A stretch of DNA of 64,000 nucleotides from Exobasidium rhododendri (Eukaryota > Basidiomycota > Exobasidiomycetes > Exobasidiales > Exobasidiaceae), in NCBI GenBank assembly GCA_026210745.1, contig CP110632.1:930001-994000 (forward strand), given 5' to 3'. The position numbers and the translations under genes are program-made. The notes beneath the pieces were generated by a model. The model was not told the DNA's origin and ran no database searches. It was given only the letters and a program-made list of their open reading frames with translations. This document shows, in pieces, positions 55,868-64,000 of this stretch (within the stretch, counting starts at the first letter, position 1; the number at the start of each line of letters is the position of its first letter).

Positions 55868-57481
55868 AAGCATCAGCGCACCGCCACCCGCAAAAGACGA
55901 CGTAAAAGCAGACTGCTGATATGGGTCCATAGACTGTTGCGCGGATAGATGTATGCTCGGCTGCGAAAAGGAGGGCAATTGTTGCAACATGGGCGATGTA
56001 TGCTGAGGAAGGGGCATCGGTAAGATCTGACCGGCACCAAACGTATCTGTGCTCAATGACGAAGACCTTTGCTGTGCGAAGCCAGTGCCAGTCCCTGGCC
56101 ATTGATTTGGGTGCTGAAAGGAAGCAGTCTTAGCATTGGAGGCGCCAAGGAAGGGGTATAGGGCGGGAGAAAAATTCCTTGGCATCTGGCTGGGAATGGA
56201 AGGCTGTTGTGGTACGCTTCTCATTAGCCCGTTGGACATGCTAGTGGTGTTAATACTACCACCACCGCCGCCACCACCACCACCGAGCTGGTAGGCATTT
56301 AGTGACAAAGGGTTGGGAGTAGAAGTGCTGAGTAGAGCAGCCGCAGCACTGTTTGTGCTGCTCGGTGAAGGACCAGCCACAGCCGAGGTGGAGGAAGAGC
56401 CCATACTGTTCCCTAGCAAAGTACCACTTCGATCAATCTGGACATCCAATGTTCTACCTTGCCAATTAAAGCCATGGAACATGTCGCACGCTCGCATTGC
56501 GTCATCTTCCGAAGCCAAGAGGAGAGTGCCAAATCCTCTTGATCGGTTGTCAGACGTTAGACTGACGTCTGCTCGTAGAACTGTGCCAGCCTTTCGAAAA
56601 AGATCCTTGAGATCTTGCCATCTAACTCGATAGGGTAGATTAGAGATGTACAACTGCACTCTAGGATCCGATGCTGGGGGTGAACCTGTGCTGGATAGAG
56701 ACAAATGTTGGCCCTCAGGACCAGCGGAGGATGATATTCGTGATGCTTCCAGGAAATCTGATGTCACACCAATGGGAGAGCCATCCGAGAGTGATTGACG
56801 TAGGAAGGGAGGTCGAAGAAACGAGCTGTTGAACTCTCCCAGACTACGAGTCGAGTCATTGGTGTCCTGCGAGCCACTGGCAATCATTGGCGTAATGGCT
56901 TGATCCCGCAGACTGGCGACCGCCAACTTCGAGACAAGATTGCCAACTTCTACTTTAGCGCTTCTTCCATTTGTGGGTGGCAAGACAGAGTTGCCGCCTA
57001 TAGTATCTGAACCACTGTTTCCTGCGATACTGCCTGATGTGCCGTGGCTGCCGGAGCTCGAGTCAGGCGCATTGAGTCCTCCAAAATCTGTAAGATTATT
57101 CGTCGATCCTACTCCGTGCCCGTGCCCTCCCCCACTGCCGCCGCTCAGACTAGATGCATATCCACTAGAGTGTCGACTGTGATTACTGCTGCTACCTGTT
57201 CTCGAGCCTTGAACATTGGTGCTTGAGTTTTGATACCTCGAAGGGCTAATGCCATAGGAAGAGGAAAGGATTGCTGAGGGAGAGGGGAGCTCAAAGCGGT
57301 TCGCACTTGTTTTCGAAGAGGCAGATGCCCCGGGTATGCTCATGGTGTTTGCGGGATAGCGTATACCTATAGAGGAAGGCGAAGTTGACGGAGAGGTGGC
57401 TAATGACAATCCTGCATTCTGCTTCACTGATTCATGAGCGACGAGCAGTCCGGAAGAGGCTTCATCGTCGACACTAGCCAT
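53957..57481 (-). CDS. Two-RRM, poly-Gln RNA-binding protein
   Basis: The single exon codes for 1174 aa. Two RNA recognition motifs are clear. RRM1 (about 274-352) has VQLYISNLPYRVRWQDLKDL as RNP2 and start, with RSRGFGTLLLA as RNP1. RRM2 (about 636-715) has VLFVGNLPFHCQWQDLKDLF with RSRGFGTVLFA. The two are close in sequence (both WQDLKDLFR.AG and RGFGT), which suggests internal duplication and resembles the tandem RRMs of Gbp2/Hrb1-type or hnRNP-M-like mRNA-binding proteins. The 280 residues between them are low complexity, with a Gly run (LGGGGGGGGGS) and a very Gln-rich stretch of about 60 residues with QQYQQQYQQQYQQ. The N-terminal 270 and C-terminal 350 residues are Ser/Pro/Gly-rich and disordered. 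This is a prion-like composition, likely for an RNP granule or mRNA regulator. The specific role is unknown. Confidence 0.85.
55690..55870 (-). repeat. Imperfect CAG/CAA repeat tract coding poly-Gln in the RRM gene
   Basis: About 180 bp of GTT/GCT-type triplets on the plus strand (CAA/CAG in sense) code a Gln-rich block with regular Tyr and Leu insertions. The tract is in frame and uninterrupted by stops. Confidence 0.9.
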
Positions 57482-58093
57482 AATGGTCGTGTGAGTCGTA
57501 GGGATGGAAGTGAGTAGACGGCAGTCGATGACATGCGAGCCTGAACAGTGGTGTTACCGGTTTGCTTTTCCTGCAACGGTCTTGATCGATACACACTCTG
57601 TAAGTATGATGTGGCAGAGATGACAAAGTAGAGTCCAATGGTAAGGAGGATGATTGATGATCGCGCGCCGCTTTTCTCTCTTACTTTCTTTTCTTCGACC
57701 TATAATTCCCTTCTCCATTTGTAAATGAATTCAAATTACGGTGATTTAATGAGCAGTTGCCCGTGGATAGAGTATTCAACATTAGTCGGGAAGTGGATGA
57801 GAATTTAGGTTACCTTACATATTACAGATCTAATCGACTAGCCGGGCAATACTTAAATAGATCAGTTCTCCCTCCTTTTCCGATAGCAGTGATGGAGGGT
57901 GTGTATCATTCTCGCAATATCTATGAGTTACGTGCATGTCCTGGAGGGAATTAGTGTTACAAGTGTTACAAAGCCGTTGAGTATATATAATACAATGGCG
58001 GGGCGGCATTCTGTCCGTGTGGAGTAAGAAAGAGAGGCGACACATGCGGATTAAATCCTGCTGGATTGGACGATTGGCCACATCCTTCTACAT
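57482..58093. promoter_or_regulatory. RRM gene promoter and 3' flank of the Dia2-like gene
   Basis: This 612-bp noncoding stretch includes the 5' side of the RRM gene. Part of it (57720-57900) is AT-rich. Short open frames are present but none is supported. Confidence 0.45.
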
Positions 58094-59881
58094 TCATCCT
58101 GAGCGCACGCTTAGTCCGTTCTGCATCGAGAAAGCAGTGACATGCTTTCTGAGCCAAGCAACAGAAGCAGGGTGGAGGTTTGAGCATGACGAGAGAACCA
58201 GCGTGTTCAGAGGGGCGAGTTGGAGACGACCTCTCGAGGCGAGCAGCTTGACCATCTCTCCACCAGTCAACTCCCTGGCGCAAGAGATCTGGAGATGATT
58301 CAACCTCGGCAAGGCTTTGTTCACTATGTCTGCAGTCGTCCCTATCGTGCGAGCCCTTTCAAAGACTGACATCAATGTACTGAATTCGTCATCCACATTA
58401 AAATGAAGGGAGAGGTCTTCGCAAAGAGGTAGGTGTAGTGGCCTACTTCGGAACAGGTCATTGTTGACCGTACTGCTCCCGACGTACTCGAGTCTGATTA
58501 CATTGTCCATGCATGATTCAATAAGTGTGTGATCCGTCATCCCTTCTCCTGCAAAGCTCAGGCTAGAGACCTGTGGTGCTCTCAGGTTGTACACCACCGC
58601 CTTAGAATATTTGTCGAAGTGGTAGTGTGCTTGATAAGTACGAAGCCTTCCCATCCCGATGGGCGTCTCGAAACCACTCGGCACCCAACTCGAATCGAGA
58701 CTTGTTGGCTTTCTGAGGACGCCAACGAGATGTAGCTCCTCCAGGGTATCCTTTGCTGCTGACAAGATCTCACGCATTCGAGATTCCGCAATCGGATTGG
58801 AAAGGTGAATTCGTTTGGCTTCCGAAAGGACCTCTACAAAGCTTTCATCTAAGCGTAGTCTATCATCCGTCTCAAAGATGAATTCTTCTAGTCTGCAGCT
58901 TCTGAGATTGTCGCTGGCTTTGACGATAAAGCTTACGTCTGACCTAGGATGCCGCCTCGCGATAGACCATCTGATACTTCGAAGCTGCTTGCAAGTACAA
59001 ATAGATCGCCAAACTGATTGGTTGAAACTCGTATCGTCCCCGAGTCGATCCGTCTTTGCCCCTATCTTGTAGCTGTACTCGAACTTCTCGAGTGTCTCGC
59101 TTGGGAATTGCTTACTGAGCCTGAATTCCTGCCACGACAAACCTGGTGCAGGCGAGACACAGAGCGAGATTGATCGTACCTTTGGCCCGCCTGCCAAGCC
59201 GCATATTCTGGTCCACTGTGCATTGATCTGCTTCATCGTTCCTCTGAGTGTGACATGCTCTCGCCATAGCGCTTGACTTCGACTTGTGACAAGCTGCCAT
59301 CTCTTGCAAGTCTGCACACAACGCATCAAGTCTGGCCTGTCCAAATAGGAGAACATCTCTATCAGTACTTCGTCGGGGAGAAAGTTAATCCGAGGTTGAT
59401 TCCATCTCTCAAAGAGACCTTTGACATGAGAGCCGAGATCGACCTTGGAAGTTTCTGCAGGGATGTGATCTCTTCTGTCCGCATTCAGACTGATCAGAGA
59501 AGATGCCTTTTCCAATGCTTGATTTGCCTTCGCTTTGTGACCTGCCTGATGGAACGCCTTTGCCGCTCGAACATAACACAGAGCGTCATTTGGTGCTAAG
59601 ATGACGGCATCCTTTGCGTCCTTGATAGCCAGTGTTGACTCGTTCAGCTTGGAGTAGAGAGAAGAACGGGTCAAGAGGTGATGCACTCGTGTTCCGTTCG
59701 TCATGCGTTTGTCTTGTAGTGCTTCGGAGCATACCTTTGCTGCCTCGCGAAAGTCTATAGAGCCACGGGCCACCCTCGCCACAGCTGAGGGATCCTTGGT
59801 CTTTTTCAACAGTGAGGTTGGTCTCAGATCCTCCTCTTCATCCGCCCCTCGCTTGAGTTCATTTCCAGTTTGAACGGGCAT
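58094..59881 (-). CDS. TPR/F-box/LRR protein, Dia2/Pof3-like
   Basis: F-box proteins give substrate specificity to SCF ubiquitin ligases. Dia2 (budding yeast) and Pof3 (fission yeast) combine TPR, F-box and LRR domains and act at replication forks and in genome stability. The single exon codes for 595 aa. Residues about 37-137 form a TPR-like region (LLTRSSLYSKLNESTLAI, AIKDAKDAVILAPND, CYVRAAKAFHQAG). The F-box is at about 163-207 (INFLPDEVLIEMFSYLDRPD, CVQTCKRWQLVTS). The rest shows degenerate leucine-rich repeats (FEYSYKIG, LRSIRWSIAR, LEELHLVGVL, LNTLVLSSCSNL). I start at the first in-frame ATG; a longer frame needs GTG. A short upstream ORF (MTLTRV) lies just before. The domain order makes the family call strong, but orthology is inferred. 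Confidence 0.8.
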   Translation of the reverse strand: MPVQTGNELKRGADEEEDLRPTSLLKKTKDPSAVARVARGSIDFREAAKVCSEALQDKRMTNGTRVHHLLTRSSLYSKLNESTLAIKDAKDAVILAPNDALCYVRAAKAFHQAGHKAKANQALEKASSLISLNADRRDHIPAETSKVDLGSHVKGLFERWNQPRINFLPDEVLIEMFSYLDRPDLMRCVQTCKRWQLVTSRSQALWREHVTLRGTMKQINAQWTRICGLAGGPKVRSISLCVSPAPGLSWQEFRLSKQFPSETLEKFEYSYKIGAKTDRLGDDTSFNQSVWRSICTCKQLRSIRWSIARRHPRSDVSFIVKASDNLRSCRLEEFIFETDDRLRLDESFVEVLSEAKRIHLSNPIAESRMREILSAAKDTLEELHLVGVLRKPTSLDSSWVPSGFETPIGMGRLRTYQAHYHFDKYSKAVVYNLRAPQVSSLSFAGEGMTDHTLIESCMDNVIRLEYVGSSTVNNDLFRSRPLHLPLCEDLSLHFNVDDEFSTLMSVFERARTIGTTADIVNKALPRLNHLQISCARELTGGEMVKLLASRGRLQLAPLNTLVLSSCSNLHPASVAWLRKHVTAFSMQNGLSVRSG

Positions 59882-60264
59882 TCTTCTAGATGGAATGAAG
59901 AAGGCCAGCCGAATGCTGTCTATACTCTCGTTAGTGTCATTCACGCCTGTTCCTTAGCTTTTGCTCGACGTTGGGGCTGATGAGGAGGCGAATCTTGCCG
60001 TGGAAGCGCGCATTAGAGCGGAGGTCGTCTCCTGGGAAACTGGGAAAGGTGTGCAAAGTGACACTTTCTCTCAACGCGTGTCTCGTCGCGCTCCCCCCTC
60101 GTTGCTACAGCTTCAACGCGTGCGCAGCATCTCTCGGAAGCAACACCTTTCCACCCAATCACTCTTCCACTCACCAAATTAGAGCAGAGAGCCTGCCCAG
60201 GAGTGACAGAGCTGCACTTGTATGCTCCTTTGCTGGTCAATCCTCCTCTTTCTTGACTGCGTTC
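59882..60264. promoter_or_regulatory. Divergent promoter with two MBF-type ACGCGT boxes
   Basis: This 383-bp region separates the Dia2-like gene (-) from the acidic nuclear-protein gene (+). Two ACGCGT hexamers occur at 60074-60079 and 60116-60121, 42 bp apart, each in the same context AACGCGTG. ACGCGT is the core site of the fungal G1/S factor MBF, so S-phase expression of both genes is a reasonable inference. The minus-strand leader also carries the short upstream ORF. Confidence 0.6.
59920..59940 (-). CDS. Upstream ORF in the Dia2-like 5' leader
   Basis: A six-codon ATG frame (MTLTRV, then stop) ends 38 nt before the main start codon. If the leader includes it, it could lower translation of the main frame. 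It is noted on sequence position only. Confidence 0.4.
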   Translation of the reverse strand: MTLTRV

Positions 60265-62200
60265 ATGACTCGCCTACAGGCAAAACAGCTCGAGCTGGCT
60301 ATGCAGCAATCTACTGAAACTTCCTTCGAGTCTTCATCGCATCCTTCAACAGGCGACTCTTCCATGGCCACTTGGAATAGAGAGACAGCATTAGACTCAG
60401 ATGGAATCTATCAGCATAGTTTGGATACAGATGCTGTCGGAATGGCAAGGTGGACAGGCACGACTGCAAGTGCAGCCACTACCTATCCCAAAGACGACAT
60501 GCAGGAAAAGGGAGTCGAAGGAGGTGAGTGAATGCTGTACTACCTGAGTTTAAAGTATGAATGCAAGACTGAAAGTGCTATCCATTTGTCCGTGTAGCGC
60601 ACTCGAGTGACGATCGACACCTGGCAGGTGCTCTCGGCTTGGCTCCTGAACCATCACCAGCTGGATTCTTCGATAGCAGTCAAGAGATAAATGCTGACCC
60701 TACAAATCGTGCTGCTCCTTCTTCGGACAATAGAATCATGGACACACCGATGGGCAAATCTTCGTCTTCTTCCGGTAATGCCGATAACTTGGAAGTGGTG
60801 ATCGATACACCACGTCCATCGTCTAGTCACCATCGATACTCTGCATCAGTGTACCACGAACGTTCAGTGTCTCCTCTAAAGTCAGTGTCCCCAGAGAAGA
60901 TCGGAAAGAAGCGAGGACGAGAAGTCAGTCTGCCTGCTTCAGAGCAGTCTGTGACTAGCACAAATGCTGGAGACTTTGGCTCGCTTGGCAAAAGAGGCCA
61001 AAGAAGGGCAGCAGTGAACAAGACTTATGCTCCATCATATAACACTGATGGTTCGGAGTTCAAGAAAGCCAAGAAATCTGCAAAGGATGGAAAATCAAGG
61101 GCAAGTCGTGCTTCAGTCGCATCAACAGCTTCTCCCGTCCCTGTGAAGGAGACTTTGGAAGCAGCTATCGTGCTTGATGATGATGATGAAGGAGAAGAAG
61201 AAGAGGCTGACAGTCAAGAGGCACGACGACAAGTAAAGAAGACAGTGACCGAAAGAAATTCGAAAGGAAGGGTACGAAAGGCGAACGATGCAGTATCAGC
61301 AGAAGAGGAGAGTGGATCGGATGAGGAGAATGTTGTAACGAAAGGCAGACGGGGTGCCAAGGAAAAGGCAAGCTCCAGAGGGAAGAGGGCCGTAGTCGAT
61401 GCAGGAAGTGACGAAGAGGAAGAGGAAGAAGCAGTACATTCATCGAAGACATCGAAGCTACCGAGTAGACGTGCAATGAAGAGAGGCAAAGGAAAGGATG
61501 CGGACGGTATGACGAATTTAACGGTAGACAGAAAGGCAGAAAGTACTAAGATGAAGGGTCGCCTCGCAGACGAGAAGGGAGAAGCATCTGTCAGTGAGGA
61601 AGACGAGAGAGTGGACGAGGAAGCAGATGCAGACGCAGAGGATGAAGAAGAGCATGACGAGGAAGGAGAACAGACGTATGTGAAGCGTACCGGCTCGAAG
61701 GACAAAGCTGCTGTCCTCGCCGATGTCACCGGCACGATAAATGCTGAAAGTAGCGGCAGTGGCGAGCAGGAGACAACGTCGAAGAAGGGCGAAATCAAGC
61801 CATCCTCTTCCTCATCCTCCTCCGCGAGCACCAAAAAGGTGAAGCAGTCGAAGAAGACTGTAGCGAAACTCATCAGCGGAGGCAAACGTGAGTTGTAGCC
61901 TTGCAGGAAAGAGCAACAATGAGGAAGTCTGGCTGTTTCACTGTTGACGACTACCCTTCTGCAGCTTTGAAATCGCTCCTCCTCGGCGCTCAAAGAGTTT
62001 CCGGACTAGCGAAGAGGCGAATCGCTCCATTGCTTACGATACGGGGCGCTCCTCCTGCCCCTAAGAAGGCCTTGCCCATACCCAAGAACAAGAGACCCAA
62101 AGAAGAGGAATTGGACAGTGATGAAGAGCGAGCTCGGGAAAATGAAACCCCCGAAGAGCGGATGGCTAGATTCATTCGAGAGCACGAAGAGTCTGACTAG
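60265..62200 (+). CDS. Acidic/basic low-complexity nuclear protein with a conserved-looking C-terminus
   Basis: Three exons, 60265-60523, 60598-61887 and 61965-62200, give 594 aa. Most of the chain is disordered: Ser-rich stretches, many acidic clusters (EEEEADSQEA, DAEDEEEHDEEGEQ) and repeated basic patches (KKRGREVS, KKAKKSAKDGKS) that look like nuclear localisation signals. The last exon is more ordered and carries LKSLLLGAQRVSGLAKRRIA then PLLTIRGAPPAPKKALP and the acidic ending EERMARFIREHEESD. The GLxKRRIxPLL pattern is faintly like the RAD51-binding C-terminal motif of RAD51AP1-type proteins (GLSRxxRVxxLH), but the match is weak and I do not claim it. It shares an MBF-like promoter with the Dia2-like gene, which suits an S-phase chromatin or repair role. 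The ATG used is the first one outside the divergent promoter; a longer in-frame extension exists. Confidence 0.65.
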
Positions 62201-64000
62201 GCCTACATCCACCCTCGTACATACACACACACACACACACACACACACTTTATTCAATGTATCATAGACATCCTCCCTTACACGCACTTGTGCAATCAGA
62301 TTTGACACAACGTTCTTCTTCCCGCACTCAGCATTGATCTTATGTCAGAATGCCTGAATTTTCGCCTTTAGCCTGACAAGATTGGCGACACCAGCTTGTG
62401 CTCAAATGTGAGTCGCCAAAGTACGCTTCCCCACACGGCGGTCGCCCTTTCAGCATTCTGTAAAATTCCGCGAAGCTGCGCACAATTAGGTAGCTTCATC
62501 GGACACTTCACGTTGTATCCACTGTGCCTTGAATCTCTGCACAAGAGGTTTAAGGGTGGGCAGCTTTATATTGACGAATCTCCTGAGATTCTGATGGAGA
62601 GATCCTAACAGCTCTACTTACGATAATGCGGCATCGGAGTATGTGACAGCTACGACAGATGTGCTGAAGAGGCCGGACTCCCCGTATATCATAGAGGAGA
62701 GAGACTGGCATCATCAGCTCAGGGTGCGATGTATGAAATGCTTCCTTTTCGTCCAGGGAAGAGCGTCCCTTCTGCACAAACTGGTATCATAAAAGGGAGG
62801 TAGAACAGCTGAATGTCTCATACAATCGTCGCTCAAGGCCGGATACGGAGTGAACAGCTATCTGGTCCACTCGACTATGGGTGACTTGCTACGAGAGACC
62901 TTATCTGCTCGTAGCTTACCAAGGATCTGGTGTGGGAGACCTTCTTCTATAAGGAGCACCTATTTATTGCGGAGAGAGGGTAAATATGAATATGCAGTGA
63001 GGGGTTGAATCTTAGAGACGGTGTCTATGCAATTCCTCTCTTCTGTAGAGGGGGTGAGCTAGTCGAGGCTATAGATGATTACCTGATGAGGATGTAGCAG
63101 GATTGGTGAAACGGTGATAGTGGCATCTGTCGACAATAATTAAACGACTGACTTTTGTCGCTAAAATGTATTTGTACGATACTGTCAAAAGATGGGAGAC
63201 AGATCGAGTCCGCCACACATCTCTACCAAGCAAAAGGTGCCGGTGGATTTATTGCATCTCTCGCATCACCTCGAGCGTACTCTATTTGCAGCGAGGTACT
63301 GCATAGTAGAATTACATCTAAGGAGCAACGGGTAGAATGCAAGCGTCACACAAGTGATCAGAGTGCACAATAGAGCTTTAGCTTTCCAGCGTGGTGCAGA
63401 TTGAGCACGAGTAAGCTACGGTGATTATGAGTCCGACGTAGGCAGTGTCGATAGCAGACAAATCGTGCTGCAGAGGAGTGTCCACCGCCGTGATTTGTGC
63501 TGCTGGAAGACCCTCCAGAGCCGGAGATCTTCATATCCCTCCTATTGCAGTCAGGCACAGTCAGGTGGACCTTCTCATGAAGGCCGGCATATACTGATAA
63601 TGACAGACTAGGCGCGATAAACATTTCTTAGGCATACGAATCACAGGAACGTCAGTCACCACCATGCTCGACTGGCGATTCTCCCCGGATCAAGCCAAAG
63701 CGCGAGACGACGGTTTAGACGACGCACGCGATCAGAATCCGTCTTCGCAGGGGTAAGGAAACGACGTCCCTCGACACCACACACTAAAGTGCGAGGCAAG
63801 AACGCCAGTTTACTCAAGATCATAGCAAACACACCAAATGGAAAAAAGTGAAATGACGAATGGACATTCACCAAAGGCTAAAGTACAAGACGACATCGGC
63901 GTGTCAGTGCCATATAGATAGAGTGATAGCGGTACAAGTAAGGAAAGCAGGTTCCACGAAAAGAAAAAGAAAAATCAAAGACAGCGCATGCTTCTCTTCT
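62201..64000. other. 1.8-kb right-edge region without a supported gene
   Basis: The region begins with the 3' flank of the preceding gene, including an (AC)n repeat. The rest has only short frames. One minus-strand segment (63467-63378) could be a terminal exon with a membrane-like stretch. The far right may be the edge of a gene outside the window. Confidence 0.35.
62223..62249. repeat. (AC)n microsatellite
   Basis: About 13 AC dinucleotides lie about 23 bp after the stop codon of the acidic nuclear-protein gene. Confidence 0.9.

Noticed and set aside
61214-61993. A 259-codon minus-strand frame rich in Ser and Phe
   Set aside because: It is the antisense of Glu/Lys-rich codons in the nuclear-protein gene, a common artefact of acidic repeats.
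63378-63467. A possible terminal exon with a hydrophobic stretch (TAYVGLIITVAYSCSI) on the minus strand
   Set aside because: It is only 29 codons and has a plausible acceptor, but no upstream exon in frame could be found before the window edge.

Overview
This window looks like nuclear DNA from a basidiomycete fungus, probably a smut-lineage (Ustilaginomycotina-like) yeast or filament. That placement is inferred from gene content and gene architecture, not from a species match. Genes lie on both strands, introns are short (mostly 50-100 bp) with GTGAGT-type donors and CAG/TAG acceptors, and most genes are single-exon or have a few introns near the 5' end. The landmark genes are eukaryotic and fungal: ACC1, ERG9, a fused NUP98-NUP96, RAD9, RPL33, OCH1, a GT71 mannosyltransferase, a VOA1/BIG1-like V-ATPase factor, CHZ1 and a caleosin. 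I saw no rRNA, tRNA, CRISPR array, bacterial operon or intact transposon.

Layout. 0.7-4.4 kb: caleosin (-), CCDC124/Lso2-like ribosome factor (-) and ribosomal protein eL33 (-). 5.3-6.5 kb: secreted GH128-type glucanase (+). 6.8-16.1 kb: RAD9 (-) and ACC1 (+), divergent from a shared 0.58-kb promoter. 16.3-18.5 kb: two tandem double-stranded-RNA-binding-like genes (-). 19.2-20.8 kb: secreted PAN-like plus alpha/beta-hydrolase protein (-). 21.4 kb: an 80-aa orphan (-). 23.2-25.8 kb: membrane-anchored GH5 exo-beta-1,3-glucanase (+). 26.2-29.5 kb: VOA1/BIG1-like gene (-) divergent from squalene synthase ERG9 (+). 30.0-30.8 kb: secreted Cys-rich protein with a Kex2-type pro-region (-). 30.8-34.4 kb: the largest gap without a supported gene. 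34.4-38.3 kb: OCH1 (+) convergent with a GT71 mannosyltransferase (-). 39.3-43.6 kb: small membrane orphan (+), nucleotide-sugar transporter (+) and a disordered orphan (-). 45.1-53.3 kb: CHZ1 (+) convergent with NUP98-96 (-). 54.0-57.5 kb: a two-RRM poly-Q protein (-). 58.1-62.2 kb: a TPR/F-box/LRR protein of Dia2/Pof3 type (-) divergent from an acidic/basic nuclear protein (+).

Themes. Cell-wall and secretory glycan genes recur: GH128, GH5, OCH1, GT71, the nucleotide-sugar transporter and the VOA1/BIG1-like factor. Lipid genes are ACC1, ERG9 and caleosin. Genome maintenance is represented by RAD9 and the Dia2-like F-box protein, and the latter shares a promoter carrying two ACGCGT (MBF-type) boxes. 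Neighbouring genes are not obviously one pathway.

The best candidates for something not yet described are: the tandem pair of fast-diverging dsRBD-like proteins that keep the same phase-2 intron inside the domain; the secreted protein that joins a repeated, Kex2-cleavable pro-peptide to four Cys-rich modules; the GT71 protein lacking its DXD; and the PAN-alpha/beta-hydrolase secreted protein. All exon boundaries were worked out by hand from splice motifs and reading-frame continuity. No similarity search was run.
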